Source of the DNA: an uncultured Oscillospiraceae bacterium
GTDB lineage: Bacteria; Bacillota; Clostridia; Oscillospirales; Acutalibacteraceae
Length of the DNA: 28,355 nt
Reading direction: 5' to 3'
Assembly: GCA_905193225.1 (NCBI GenBank)
Contig: CAJJNV010000025.1
Span: forward strand, 1 to 28,355
In this document: positions 7,277-15,069 of the stretch, one piece after another
Layout: each line of letters starts with the position of its first letter
How positions within the stretch are numbered: position 1 is the first letter of the stretch
The notes under the pieces: generated by a model
What the model saw: the letters and a program-made list of their open reading frames with translations, nothing else
What the model was told of the DNA's origin: nothing
The model's database searches: none
Made by a program: the position numbers and the translations under genes

Positions 7277-7305
7277 ATTTTACCACACCCTTATTATAAA
7301 TTCAA
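7277..7305 (-). promoter_or_regulatory. Sigma-A promoter of yebC
   Basis: Minus strand: TTGAAT (7300-7305), 17-bp spacer, TAAAAT (7277-7282). Its -35 box is five bases from the -35 box of the plus-strand birA promoter. Confidence 0.75.
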
Positions 7306-7310
7306 CCCCC

Positions 7311-7339
7311 TTGAAACCAAATAAAAATTGTGTTAAATT
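7311..7339 (+). promoter_or_regulatory. Promoter of birA
   Basis: TTGAAA (7311-7316), 17-bp spacer, TAAATT (7334-7339). It would give a leader of about 140-150 nt before the birA ribosome site at 7486-7490. I see no convincing structure or ORF in that leader. Confidence 0.6.
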
Positions 7340-7498
7340 AAAGCGATGGGCGGATGATCAGCCGAGCAAAATCCGGATTTTCCGACCGGCAGATTGGCGC
7401 TTTGGACATATAGGCACAACGCGTGAAATCGGCGAGACCGGGAGAATCGATCCACTTTGCGGCAACCGTCTGCAGAAAAACTTTCGGAGGGATGAAAA

Positions 7499-8290
7499 AC
7501 GGAAAAGCTCGATCAAAGAGAAATCGAAAAAAGCCTTAAAAATCCCATTAAAATAATCATAAAGCCGTCCACCCTTTCGACAAATGCCGACTGTAAAGAG
7601 CTTTGCGAAAAAGAAACGGAGGAATTCCTCGTTGCCGCCGACAGCCAAACCGGCGGGCGGGGAACAAGGGGAAGGAGCTTTTTTTGCTACGGCGGGGGGC
7701 TGTATTTCAGCCTTGTTAAAGATCTTTCCGAAGATAATCTTAATCGGGTGACCCCTCTTGCGGCTGTGGCGGTGTGCCGCGCAATCGAAAGACTGACCGG
7801 GAAACACCCCCTTATAAAATGGGTGAATGACATATATCTAAACGGCAAAAAGATCTGCGGAATACTTTGCCAAAGGGTTTCGGAAGACGGGCGAAACGAG
7901 CGGGTAATAATGGGAATAGGCATCAATGTTACCGAGCCTGAAAGCGGATTCCCCGAGCAGATAAAAGGGCGGGCGGGAGCGATTTTCCCGGGCGAACAAA
8001 GCGAGCTTTGTCAAAGGCAGCGTTTTAAAAATCGACTTTGCGCCGAAACGGTCAATGAAATATACGGCCTTTTTGAAAAGGACAGCGAACAAATACTGTC
8101 GGAATATAAATCGAAAATGTTTTTGCTTGGCAAAGAAATCGACTTTTGCCAAAACGGGGAAATATTTACGGCAACGGCCGAGCAAGTGTGCCCGGATTTT
8201 TCCCTGCTCGTCAGACTGAGGGAGGGTGAGACAAAACGTCTTTCCTCGGGGGATGTGACCCTGTCGGAAGAGGCGCTGCGGCAGGATTAA
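7499..8290 (+). CDS. birA: Biotin--[biotin carboxyl-carrier protein] ligase, non-regulatory type, abnormal start
   Basis: The enzyme activates biotin as biotinyl-AMP and attaches it to carboxylase carrier proteins. About 263 aa with no HTH domain. Motifs: LSTN (substrate loop), GGRGTRGRSF (biotinyl-AMP loop), KWVNDIYLNGKKICGIL (the KWPND motif with Val for Pro), GIGINV, then a C-terminal SH3-like domain. The frame opens after TGA at 7493-7495, and no ATG, GTG or TTG occurs in it before 7748, which is well inside the catalytic domain. GGAGG (7486-7490) is eight bases before ACG at 7499, giving a sensible N-terminus EKLDQREIEKSLKNP. Alternatively ATG at 7492 is joined by a one-base shift in A5 (7495-7499), but its ribosome-site spacing is only one base. 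The start given is my best estimate. Confidence 0.8.
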   Translation, partial: TEKLDQREIEKSLKNPIKIIIKPSTLSTNADCKELCEKETEEFLVAADSQTGGRGTRGRSFFCYGGGLYFSLVKDLSEDNLNRVTPLAAVAVCRAIERLTGKHPLIKWVNDIYLNGKKICGILCQRVSEDGRNERVIMGIGINVTEPESGFPEQIKGRAGAIFPGEQSELCQRQRFKNRLCAETVNEIYGLFEKDSEQILSEYKSKMFLLGKEIDFCQNGEIFTATAEQVCPDFSLLVRLREGETKRLSSGDVTLSEEALRQD

Positions 8291-8299
8291 GCATTAAAC

Positions 8300-8430
8300 G
8301 CACCGTCACATTAGTATGCGAAATATAAACACGTCTACACACAAATACATCCACACATAATATACAAATGCGCAAACGCGCAAACACATAAAGCACACAA
8401 ACACAGCGTTGTATCATTGCATAAACACAT
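8300..8430. other. AC-rich, G-poor spacer before the thioesterase gene
   Basis: The 185-bp gap between birA and the thioesterase contains a plus-strand stretch composed mostly of A and C (many ACACA and AAACAC runs) with few Gs. I see no clear promoter, hairpin or ORF in it. Confidence 0.6.
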
Positions 8431-8475
8431 GGATAGATTGTAGCGATACATCATCGGCAAACGGAGTGAAAAACA

Positions 8476-8901
8476 ATGGACTTAAACGAGGCAAGAAAAT
8501 TCTTTTCAGGCGACGCTTTTGCGGTAGAACAGGCGGGAGCGGCCATAGAGGAAATAGGAGACGGCTATGCCCTTTGCAGTATGGAATACGGGGAAAAGCA
8601 CCTTAACGCGGCGGGAACGGTTATGGGAGGCGCAATTTTTACTTTGGCCGATTTTGCCTTTGCCGTAGCGGCAAACTGCGGCGGAAAGCTGACGGTATCG
8701 CTGTCCTCTCAGATAAATTTTATGGCCGCCCCTAAAGGCGGGAAGCTGTTTGCAAAAGCGCAGCGCATAAAAAGCGGGCGGCACACCTGTTTTTACTCGG
8801 TGGAAATAACCGACAACGAGGCGCGCAAGGTGGCTGAAGTAACGGTCACAGGGTATATAAAAGGATATCAAAGCGGGGAAAAGGAAAACCCCACGGCCTG
8901 A
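8476..8901 (+). CDS. PaaI-type hotdog-fold thioesterase
   Basis: 141 aa, a single hotdog domain. The segment HLNAAGTVMGGAIFTLADFAFA (residues about 41-62) is the classic PaaI/4HBT pattern with a small-residue-rich helix, and the C-terminal half ends in the usual VAEVTVTGYIKG strand. The family hydrolyses acyl- or aryl-CoA thioesters. The substrate cannot be told from sequence. Start choice: CGGAG lies upstream of the ATG. The last 13 codons form the first unit of a 40-bp repeat that continues past the stop codon, so the C-terminal KGYQSGEKENPTA is probably not part of the fold. Confidence 0.85.
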   Translation: MDLNEARKFFSGDAFAVEQAGAAIEEIGDGYALCSMEYGEKHLNAAGTVMGGAIFTLADFAFAVAANCGGKLTVSLSSQINFMAAPKGGKLFAKAQRIKSGRHTCFYSVEITDNEARKVAEVTVTGYIKGYQSGEKENPTA

Positions 8902-9022
8902 GGAAATCATAAAACGAGAAAATGAAAACAACGCGGTCTGAATAAATCATCAAAACGGGGAAAGGAACCTCTGCCGTCTGAGAAAATTATCAAAACAGGG
9001 AAAAGAAAAAAACGGCCGTTTG
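8861..9022 (+). repeat. Four imperfect 40-bp tandem repeats running out of the thioesterase gene
   Basis: Units 8861-8900, 8901-8940, 8941-8980 and 8981-9022. Each carries an A-rich ATCATCAAAAC(G/A)GGGAAA-like core and ends with CTG or TTG just before a purine, so the TGA stop of the gene recurs as TGA at each unit boundary. Unit 1 is coding and the others are not. The rest of the gap to azlC (9023-9258) shows no ORF or clear promoter. Confidence 0.75.
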
Positions 9023-9258
9023 AATGCAAAGTGCCGCAACAGAATGCGGCCGATCTGCAAGGCTGCAACACACAGCGTCAAACATAAGCAGCAAAGATAA
9101 AATCAATCGTACCGTAAGACTGAAAATGCAGGCGTAAGCGCATAGACGGCAGTTCACACAAGACGGTTGAAATGCAACAGCGCAAGCACTGCAAATCAAA
9201 TACGAAAAAGCCGCGTTACAAAGCACGCATCCGCAGGGCGGAAAAGGGAGCGATCAAC

Positions 9259-10026
9259 TTGGACAAGAAAAAATTGTTTGTAAAGGGAATGAAGGACGGA
9301 ATACCCATCTTTCTCGGCTATCTGTCGGTGTCCTTCGGATTCGGAATACTGGCGGTCAAAAGCGGCATATCGGCCTTTTTTGCCACCCTTATTTCCCTTA
9401 CAAACCTGACCTCTGCCGGTCAGGCGGCGGGAGTGCTGATAATCGCCTCGGGAGGCACTATTATAGAGATGATACTTACCCAGGCGGTCATAAACGTGCG
9501 CTATTCCCTTATGGCCATATCCCTTTCCCAAAAGCTCTCGGAGGATTTCACGGTACCGAAAAGGCTGCTTGTTTCCTACGGCATAACCGATGAGATCTTT
9601 GCCGTGGCAGCCTCAAAACCATTCCTTGTGACCCCCGAATATATGGGGGGACTTATATCGGTTTCAACGGTGGGCTGGTGCGCGGGAACGGCTCTCGGTG
9701 CAGTGGCCGGAAACCTTATGCCCGAAGCCGTGACCAACGCCATGGGAATACTTCTTTACGGAATGTTTCTTGCCATTATTATTCCGGCGGCCAGAAAAGA
9801 ACTGCGAATTTTGTGCGTAATATCGGCGGCCGCCGCCGTAAGCCTTGTTTTCAAGTTTTTATTGCCGGTGGTGGACGGAGGCTTTGCCATAATCATAAGC
9901 GCCGTTGCTGCCTCGGTTTTCGGTGCCCTCGTTTTCCCGCGAAAAGAAGAAAATGACGGTCAAAATGCCGATAATCAAAGCGGAGGACAAGGTGCAAAGC
10001 AGACTAAGGAGGGGCAAAACGTATGA
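9259..10026 (+). CDS. azlC: AzlC-family branched-chain amino acid exporter, large subunit
   Basis: 255 aa, hydrophobic with about seven to eight membrane segments. AzlC pairs with the small AzlD subunit to export branched-chain amino acids or their analogues. Family features include GIPIFLGYLSVSFGFGILA near the N-terminus, NVRYSLMAISLSQKL, and YGITDEIFAVA. I start it at TTG 9259 (protein (M)DKKKLFVKGMKDG) because AAGGGAG lies eight bases upstream and homologues begin here. An in-frame ATG at 9172 would add 29 basic residues not expected in the family. The C-terminus ends in a polar KEENDGQNADNQSGG tail. It overlaps azlD by four bases (ATGA). Confidence 0.9.
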   Translation: MDKKKLFVKGMKDGIPIFLGYLSVSFGFGILAVKSGISAFFATLISLTNLTSAGQAAGVLIIASGGTIIEMILTQAVINVRYSLMAISLSQKLSEDFTVPKRLLVSYGITDEIFAVAASKPFLVTPEYMGGLISVSTVGWCAGTALGAVAGNLMPEAVTNAMGILLYGMFLAIIIPAARKELRILCVISAAAAVSLVFKFLLPVVDGGFAIIISAVAASVFGALVFPRKEENDGQNADNQSGGQGAKQTKEGQNV

Positions 10027-10322
10027 GCATAATCATTTATATAGTCGTTATGGCTCTCGTGACCTATCTCATCCGCGCCATCCCTTTTACGGCCTTTAAG
10101 AAAAAGATAACCTCCCCCTTTTTGCAGGACTTTCTTTTTTACATACCTTATGCCGTTCTTGCGGCCATGACCGTGCCGGCCATATTTTATTCCACCGGAA
10201 GCAAAATCACTGCGGCGGTGGGCACTGCGGTAGCCGTTATACTGGCGTATTTCAACTGCCCCCTTATAGTTGTGGCGCTTGCGGCGGCAGCCTCGGCGCT
10301 GATTACCGGATTTATAATCTGA
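10023..10322 (+). CDS. azlD: AzlD-family branched-chain amino acid exporter, small subunit
   Basis: 99 aa, three to four hydrophobic segments. It carries the family pattern VTYLIRAIPF near the N-terminus (residues 13-22) and FLFYIPYAVLAAMTVPAIFYS. It is the partner of the AzlC just upstream, and the ATGA overlap suggests translational coupling. A terminator follows at 10351-10405. Substrate range is family knowledge, not visible here. Confidence 0.9.
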   Translation: MSIIIYIVVMALVTYLIRAIPFTAFKKKITSPFLQDFLFYIPYAVLAAMTVPAIFYSTGSKITAAVGTAVAVILAYFNCPLIVVALAAAASALITGFII

Positions 10323-10350
10323 TTGACGGCCGATAAAACAAAAGAAACAG

Positions 10351-10405
10351 ACGGCAACGCCAAAGGATGGCGCATCTGTGCGCTCCGAAGGCGGGTGCCG
10401 TTTTT
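10351..10405 (+). terminator. Terminator of azlCD
   Basis: ACGGCA (10351-10356) pairs with TGCCGT (10396-10401), and CGCC (10358-10361) with GGCG (10390-10393), followed by TTTTT at 10401-10405. The loop is large and could hold a second small hairpin. Confidence 0.6.
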
Positions 10406-10604
10406 GCTGCGGCACACACCGTAAGAGGCGTCCAAAAAGCACCGCAAATCTGCGTGAAAGTTCCAAAAAGCAATAAAAACTTCCAAAAGGCATTATGTTA
10501 ACTTATTCTTTTTAAATTTTAAAAACATTGTTTCATCTTTATTAAAACTTAATTCATATCCGTGGGGTATATTAAAAACGCGGTAAGGAAAGGAGAACCT
10601 TATT

Positions 10605-12065
10605 ATGAACGATGAATTTTTCGGAAGCGAAGGTTTCAAAAGCGATCCCAAAGGCCAAGAGACCCAAGGCAACGAAAAACCGGTTTCTCAGTTTTCCGAC
10701 CCGTCGGACAACGGAACAAACAACGGCAGCGAAAGCGGAGTGGACAGCAGCGTCGACAACGACCGTATCGATGAAAAAAGCTCTGATGTTTCTGATGTAA
10801 ATTTCCGCCCGCCGTATATTCCGTCAGCTCCGTACACTTCTCCCCAAAACCACGGTGAAAACAGTTACACGCCCGCTGCAGTTTCGGCAGCACCGGAAGT
10901 CGGTCAAAGTCAGACCCCTCCTCCGGTGTACACAAAGCCGAAAAAACAGCCAAAGCCGGTTACCCGCGGGGGATTGATGATTGCCTGTGTGTGCGTTGCA
11001 CTGGCTGCAAGCATCATAACCTCCTCGATATTCTGCTTTGCATTTTCCAAGGGTCAGTTTTTGAACCCTTCGCTGGGCTCTTCGGGCACAAGGACCTCCA
11101 TAGTCACCGATTCGACCGATGAGGCGGCTGTTCAGGCCGTTGCAGAGGCTGTTTCCCCCTCGGTTGTGGGAATAGTGGTTTCAACTCAATCGCTCGGATT
11201 CTTCGGAAACGACACATCCTCCGAAAGCGAAGGTTCGGGAATCATATATTCGGACGACGGATACATCATAACCAACTACCACGTTGTTTCTTCCGCCGTG
11301 GAATCGACCGGAAAGATCAGCGCATACCTCCAAAGTGACAGCGATACGGCCATCTCGGCCACCGTTGTGGGATACGACGTCAGCGCCGATCTTGCGGTTG
11401 TTAAAATCGACAAAACCGGTCTGCCTGCCATCGAAATAGGCGACTCCTCGGCCCTTAAGGTCGGCCAAACCGCCATTGCAGTGGGAAACCCCGGCGGAAT
11501 GGACTTTATGGGCTCGGTGTCCAAGGGCATCATAAGCGGGCTTGACCGTACCATACAGCTTGAAAACACCACAGAGATAAATCTGATTCAGACCGACGCC
11601 GCCATAAACCCCGGTAACTCGGGAGGAGCGCTGGTCAACAGCAACGGTCAGCTGATAGGTGTAAACAGCGCCAAAATGGCGTCAGACAACTTCGAGGGAA
11701 TGGGATTTGCCATTCCGGTCAATGATGTTGTTTCGATATGTGACCGCATAATTTCCAAAAAGGACGCGCCCGTGGGTTATGTCGGTGTGGAAATTTCCAC
11801 AAGATATGACGCGTCGACCCTTCAGATGATGGGTTATCCCGCGGGAGTGGTTGTGGCAGGCGTAACGGCGGGAAGTCCCGCTGAAAAAGCCGGAATCGAA
11901 AAGGGAGATATAATCACCCAGCTCAACGGAACTGCCGTGACCGGTTACACCGTCTTTAACAGTGAAAAGATGAAATATTCGCCCGGAGACGAAATCACCC
12001 TGACGGTTTATCGCGGGGGAAAGAACTATTCGGTCAAATTAACTCTCGGAACTGCCAACTCCTAA
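10605..12065 (+). CDS. HtrA/DegP-type membrane-anchored serine protease with PDZ domain
   Basis: 486 aa. A long polar, Ser/Asn/Pro-rich cytoplasmic N-terminus (1-120) precedes one transmembrane helix (about 124-147), then a trypsin-like S1C protease domain and a C-terminal PDZ domain (about 390-480). The triad is visible: H226 (TNYHVV), D262 (SADLAVV), S339 (GNSGGAL). Bacillus and Clostridia relatives (HtrA/YkdA, HtrB, YyxA) degrade misfolded exported proteins under envelope stress. AAAGGAG lies nine bases before the ATG. A possible -10 (TATATT, about 10570) has no good -35, so an alternative regulator or sigma factor is possible. The gene stands alone. A GC-rich hairpin follows at 12241-12277. 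Confidence 0.92.
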   Translation: MNDEFFGSEGFKSDPKGQETQGNEKPVSQFSDPSDNGTNNGSESGVDSSVDNDRIDEKSSDVSDVNFRPPYIPSAPYTSPQNHGENSYTPAAVSAAPEVGQSQTPPPVYTKPKKQPKPVTRGGLMIACVCVALAASIITSSIFCFAFSKGQFLNPSLGSSGTRTSIVTDSTDEAAVQAVAEAVSPSVVGIVVSTQSLGFFGNDTSSESEGSGIIYSDDGYIITNYHVVSSAVESTGKISAYLQSDSDTAISATVVGYDVSADLAVVKIDKTGLPAIEIGDSSALKVGQTAIAVGNPGGMDFMGSVSKGIISGLDRTIQLENTTEINLIQTDAAINPGNSGGALVNSNGQLIGVNSAKMASDNFEGMGFAIPVNDVVSICDRIISKKDAPVGYVGVEISTRYDASTLQMMGYPAGVVVAGVTAGSPAEKAGIEKGDIITQLNGTAVTGYTVFNSEKMKYSPGDEITLTVYRGGKNYSVKLTLGTANS

Positions 12066-12240
12066 AATTCCGGAAAAGAATTTAAGCCAAGACGGATTAT
12101 TCCACTTAAAGCCTCATCCCGGGGTTGAGAGGCCTCCCGGAAGGGAAACGCTTCTCGGCGGCGGTACGGTGAAAAATCTCTGTGCCGCCGAAAGGGAACT
12201 AAAATTTGACAACGCCTAACTTTTTCATACTCTCCTCATT

Positions 12241-12277
12241 GCAAGCCCCCGTCGGGTAAAACCGGCGGGGGTCTTGC
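12241..12277 (+). terminator. Hairpin downstream of the HtrA gene
   Basis: GCAAG..CTTGC enclosing CCCCCG..CGGGGG, with a short loop. There is no strong T run after it, so termination is probable rather than certain. An earlier GC hairpin (GGCGGC..GCCGCC, about 12157-12190) lies between it and the gene. Confidence 0.5.
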
Positions 12278-12364
12278 ATTGGCTATATTGTTAAAAAATT
12301 AACAAACTTTGAAGTTTGTCTCTTTAAAAATCAGCCGAGTTTGTTAAAAAAACGTGCAAATTAC

Positions 12365-12392
12365 TTGACAAAATGTAAACTGTGTGTATAAT
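12365..12392 (+). promoter_or_regulatory. Sigma-A promoter of serC-serA
   Basis: TTGACA (12365-12370), 16-bp spacer, TATAAT (12387-12392), a perfect match in both boxes. Transcription should begin near 12399, giving a leader of about 200 nt before serC. Confidence 0.9.
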
Positions 12393-12398
12393 GGAAAA

Positions 12399-12602
12399 TA
12401 GACGCCCGAGACGAGAAATATTTTTACCCGGGACAAAAAGACTCATTCTTTTCCCGAAAGTTTTTTCGGAAGGTATTTTTCCGGGCGTTATAAAAAAACT
12501 GAGCGGGATGCAAAAGCCGTCTGAGATTTCTCAGGAACGGGAGCATTCTCTGAAAGCCCCGGATCGTAAGGCATCCGCTCGACAATATAAGGAGTGACTT
12601 TT
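12399..12602 (+). promoter_or_regulatory. Structured serC leader, possible attenuator or riboswitch of unknown class
   Basis: Domain 1: ACGCCCG (12402-12408) pairs with CGGGCGT (12482-12488). Inside it a terminator-like hairpin (12429-12432/12453-12456 plus 12436-12440/12448-12452) precedes T6 at 12461-12466. An alternative stem, CCGAAA/TTTCGG (12454-12459/12464-12469), would destroy that terminator. Domain 2: GAGCGGGATGC (12501-12511) pairs with GCATCCGCTC (12571-12580) with one bulged G, and encloses CCGT-CTGAG/CTCAG-..ACGG (12517-12540). The ribosome site AAGGAG is at 12589-12594. I do not recognise a known riboswitch or T-box core. All structure is read by eye. Confidence 0.5.
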
Positions 12603-13688
12603 ATGTCAAGAGTTTATAATTTTTCTGCGGGACCTTCCATGCTGGCCGAAAGCGTACTTAAAACCGCGGCCGACGAAATGCTGGATTACCACGGCTGCGG
12701 CCAGTCGGTTATGGAGATGTCTCACCGTTCAAAGATATATAAAACCATAATCGACGGTGCAGAGGCTCTGCTTCGCGAGGTTATGAACATTCCCGATAAC
12801 TATAAGGTGCTGTTCCTGCAGGGCGGCGCTTCCACCCAGTTTGCCGCCATTCCCCTTAATCTTATGAACGGATCGGGCAAGGCCGATTATGTCATCACCG
12901 GTCAGTGGGCCAACAAGGCGTATAAAGAGGCCGCCCGCTACGGCGACGTGAATGTGGTTGCTTCCTCGGCCGATAAGACCTATTCCTATATTCCTAAACT
13001 CGATCCTGCCACCTTCACAAAGGATGCAGATTATTTCTATATCTGTATGAACAACACTATTTACGGTACAAAATACCACGAGCTGCCCGATACCGGCGAT
13101 GTACCGCTCATTGCAGATATTTCTTCCTGCATTCTTTCCGAGCCCATTGACGTTTCCAAATTCGGAATGCTCTATGCCGGAGCGCAGAAAAACGTTGCTC
13201 CCGCAGGACTGACCATCGTCATCATCCGTGAGGATCTTCTCGGCAAGGCCAGGGACATAACCCCCACCATGCTTAATTACGTCACCCATGCAGAGGCAGG
13301 ATCTATGTTCAACACTCCCCCCTGCTATAACATCTATATTTGCAAGCTGGTGCTCGAATGGCTCAAAAACGACATCGGCGGCCTTGAGAATATGAAGAAG
13401 ATCAACGAGGAGAAATCCGGTATGATCTACGACTTCCTCGACAACAGCAAGATGTTCCGCGGCACCGTCGTTCCAGAGGATCGTTCCATGATGAACATTC
13501 CCTTTGTCACCGACAGCGACGAGCTCAATGCTAAGTTCATCAAAGAGGCCGAAGAGGCAGGCTTTGTTAACCTTAAAGGCCACCGCTCGGTTGGCGGAAT
13601 GAGAGCCTCGGTATACAATGCAATGCCGGTTGAAGGCTGCAGAAAGCTTGTGGAATTTATGAAGAAATTTGAGGAGGAAAACAGCTGA
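12603..13688 (+). CDS. serC: Phosphoserine aminotransferase
   Basis: 361 aa, normal length. It converts 3-phosphohydroxypyruvate and glutamate to O-phosphoserine and 2-oxoglutarate, the second step of serine synthesis, with PLP. Motifs: YNFSAGPSML at the N-terminus, EMSHRSKIY, FLQGGASTQF, and the PLP lysine K196 in GAQKNVAPAG. The ATG at 12603 is preferred, with AAGGAG eight bases upstream. An in-frame GTG at 12594 overlaps that site. The stop overlaps the serA start by one base (TGATG), so the two are translationally coupled. No serB phosphatase is in the window. Confidence 0.97.
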   Translation: MSRVYNFSAGPSMLAESVLKTAADEMLDYHGCGQSVMEMSHRSKIYKTIIDGAEALLREVMNIPDNYKVLFLQGGASTQFAAIPLNLMNGSGKADYVITGQWANKAYKEAARYGDVNVVASSADKTYSYIPKLDPATFTKDADYFYICMNNTIYGTKYHELPDTGDVPLIADISSCILSEPIDVSKFGMLYAGAQKNVAPAGLTIVIIREDLLGKARDITPTMLNYVTHAEAGSMFNTPPCYNIYICKLVLEWLKNDIGGLENMKKINEEKSGMIYDFLDNSKMFRGTVVPEDRSMMNIPFVTDSDELNAKFIKEAEEAGFVNLKGHRSVGGMRASVYNAMPVEGCRKLVEFMKKFEEENS

Positions 13689-14857
13689 TGTTTAACATTA
13701 AAACCTTAAATAAAATCTCGCCTTCGGGACTTAACCGTTTCGATAAAGCAAAATATACATACGGTGACGACATCGAAAATCCCGACGCCATAATGGTGCG
13801 TTCGGCCAAAATGCACGAAATGGAATTCGGCAGCAGCCTTGTGGCCATCGGCCGCGCAGGCGCAGGCGTCAACAATATTCCTCTCGATCGCTGCAGTGAA
13901 GCAGGAATCGTGGTTTTCAACACCCCCGGTGCCAACGCCAACGCCGTTAAGGAACTGGTTATAGCCGGTATGCTCATATGCTCCCGCCGGGTCATTCCCG
14001 CCATCGAGTGGGAAAAGACCCTTAAGGGCAACGGCACCGAGGTTTCCAAAATGGTCGAAAAGGGCAAGAGCGCCTTTACCGGCCCCGAGGTAATGGGCAA
14101 GACGCTGGGTGTTATCGGCCTCGGTGCAATCGGTATCGGTGTGGCAAACACGGCCCGCGCACTGGGTATGGAGGTTTACGGCTACGATCCCTACCTTTCG
14201 GTGGACGCTGCCTGGCACCTTTCAAGCTCGATAAAGCACGCGGCCAATCTGGACGAAATTTTCGCGAAATGCGATTACATAACCGTTCACGTACCTCTTA
14301 CCGACGAGACCAGGGATATGATAAACGCCAAGTCTATTGCCGGAATGAAAGACGGAGTGAGAATACTCAATTTTGCCCGCGGCGATCTCGTAAACACCGC
14401 CGACATTATCGATGCCCTTGCTACCGGTAAGGTGGCGGCCTATGTAACCGACTTTGCCAACGACGAGCTTTTGGGCGTTGAGGGAGTCATCGCCATTCCA
14501 CATCTCGGCGCCTCCACACCCGAGGCCGAGGACAACTGTGCCTCCATGGCGGCGGGCGAGCTTATCGATTATCTCGAAAACGGAAACATTGTCAATTCGG
14601 TCAATATGCCGGCCGTTTCCTGCCCCAGAACAAGCGGAGCGAGAATCTGCGTTATCCATAAAAACAATCCCGGCATGATAAGCAGCCTTTCGGCATTTTT
14701 CTCGGGCAAAAACGTCAACATCGAGAATATGCTCAACAAATCCAAGAAGGACTATGCCTATACCCTCATCGACATCGCCGAAAAGGATGTGGACGAGGCC
14801 ATTGTCGCCGGAATACGCGATGTGGAAGGCACCATAAGGGTCAGAGTTATTAAATAG
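13688..14857 (+). CDS. serA: D-3-phosphoglycerate dehydrogenase with C-terminal ACT domain
   Basis: 389 aa. It oxidises 3-phosphoglycerate to 3-phosphohydroxypyruvate with NAD+, the first step of serine synthesis. It has the split substrate-binding domain, a Rossmann NAD domain with GLGAIGIG (about 141-148), the catalytic Arg in NFARGDLVN and the catalytic His in IPHLGAST. A C-terminal ACT domain starts at about residue 320 (ARICVIHKNNPGMISSLSAFF) and probably senses serine. The N-terminus MFNIKTLNKISPSGL is typical of short Clostridial SerA. It follows serC with a one-base overlap and ends at a strong terminator. Confidence 0.97.
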   Translation: MFNIKTLNKISPSGLNRFDKAKYTYGDDIENPDAIMVRSAKMHEMEFGSSLVAIGRAGAGVNNIPLDRCSEAGIVVFNTPGANANAVKELVIAGMLICSRRVIPAIEWEKTLKGNGTEVSKMVEKGKSAFTGPEVMGKTLGVIGLGAIGIGVANTARALGMEVYGYDPYLSVDAAWHLSSSIKHAANLDEIFAKCDYITVHVPLTDETRDMINAKSIAGMKDGVRILNFARGDLVNTADIIDALATGKVAAYVTDFANDELLGVEGVIAIPHLGASTPEAEDNCASMAAGELIDYLENGNIVNSVNMPAVSCPRTSGARICVIHKNNPGMISSLSAFFSGKNVNIENMLNKSKKDYAYTLIDIAEKDVDEAIVAGIRDVEGTIRVRVIK

Positions 14858-14897
14858 CCAAGACAAAAAGCAGAAAAGCAGCAAGGAAATTGCAACT

Positions 14898-14948
14898 CGG
14901 CAGGACGGTCAAATCAAAGCGAAGAGAAGCCGTTCTGCCGATTTTTTT
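14898..14948 (+). terminator. Terminator of serC-serA
   Basis: An 11-bp stem, CGGCAGGACGG (14898-14908) with CCGTTCTGCCG (14930-14940), is followed directly by A and T7. Confidence 0.92.
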
Positions 14949-14980
14949 GGTGTTCTGCAATTATTTGTTTTGTTTGCATA

Positions 14981-15009
14981 TTGACAGTAAGGAGCAAATA
15001 TTGTAGTAT
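14981..15009 (+). promoter_or_regulatory. Sigma-A promoter of the zinc-ribbon/DUF4234 gene
   Basis: TTGACA (14981-14986), 17-bp spacer, TAGTAT (15004-15009). Leader of about 55 nt. Confidence 0.85.
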
Positions 15010-15069
15010 GAAATCGGGAAAATCTTCCCTTTAATGATGTGACTGATGAATAAACAGGAGGAAACGAAT

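Noticed and set aside
7577..7590. Other TGTCGAA-like matches (for example in birA and in the TasA-like coding sequence near 824)
   Set aside because: A seven-base motif is expected several times by chance in this window, and these lie inside genes.
9172..9258. 29-residue N-terminal extension of AzlC from ATG 9172
   Set aside because: No ribosome site. The added residues are highly basic and not expected in the family, whereas TTG 9259 has AAGGGAG at the right distance.
12382..12597. 71-codon plus-strand ORF overlapping the serC leader
   Set aside because: Its first ATG lies inside the -10 box, upstream of the expected transcript start. It has no ribosome site and no recognisable domain. The sequence is better explained as structured leader.
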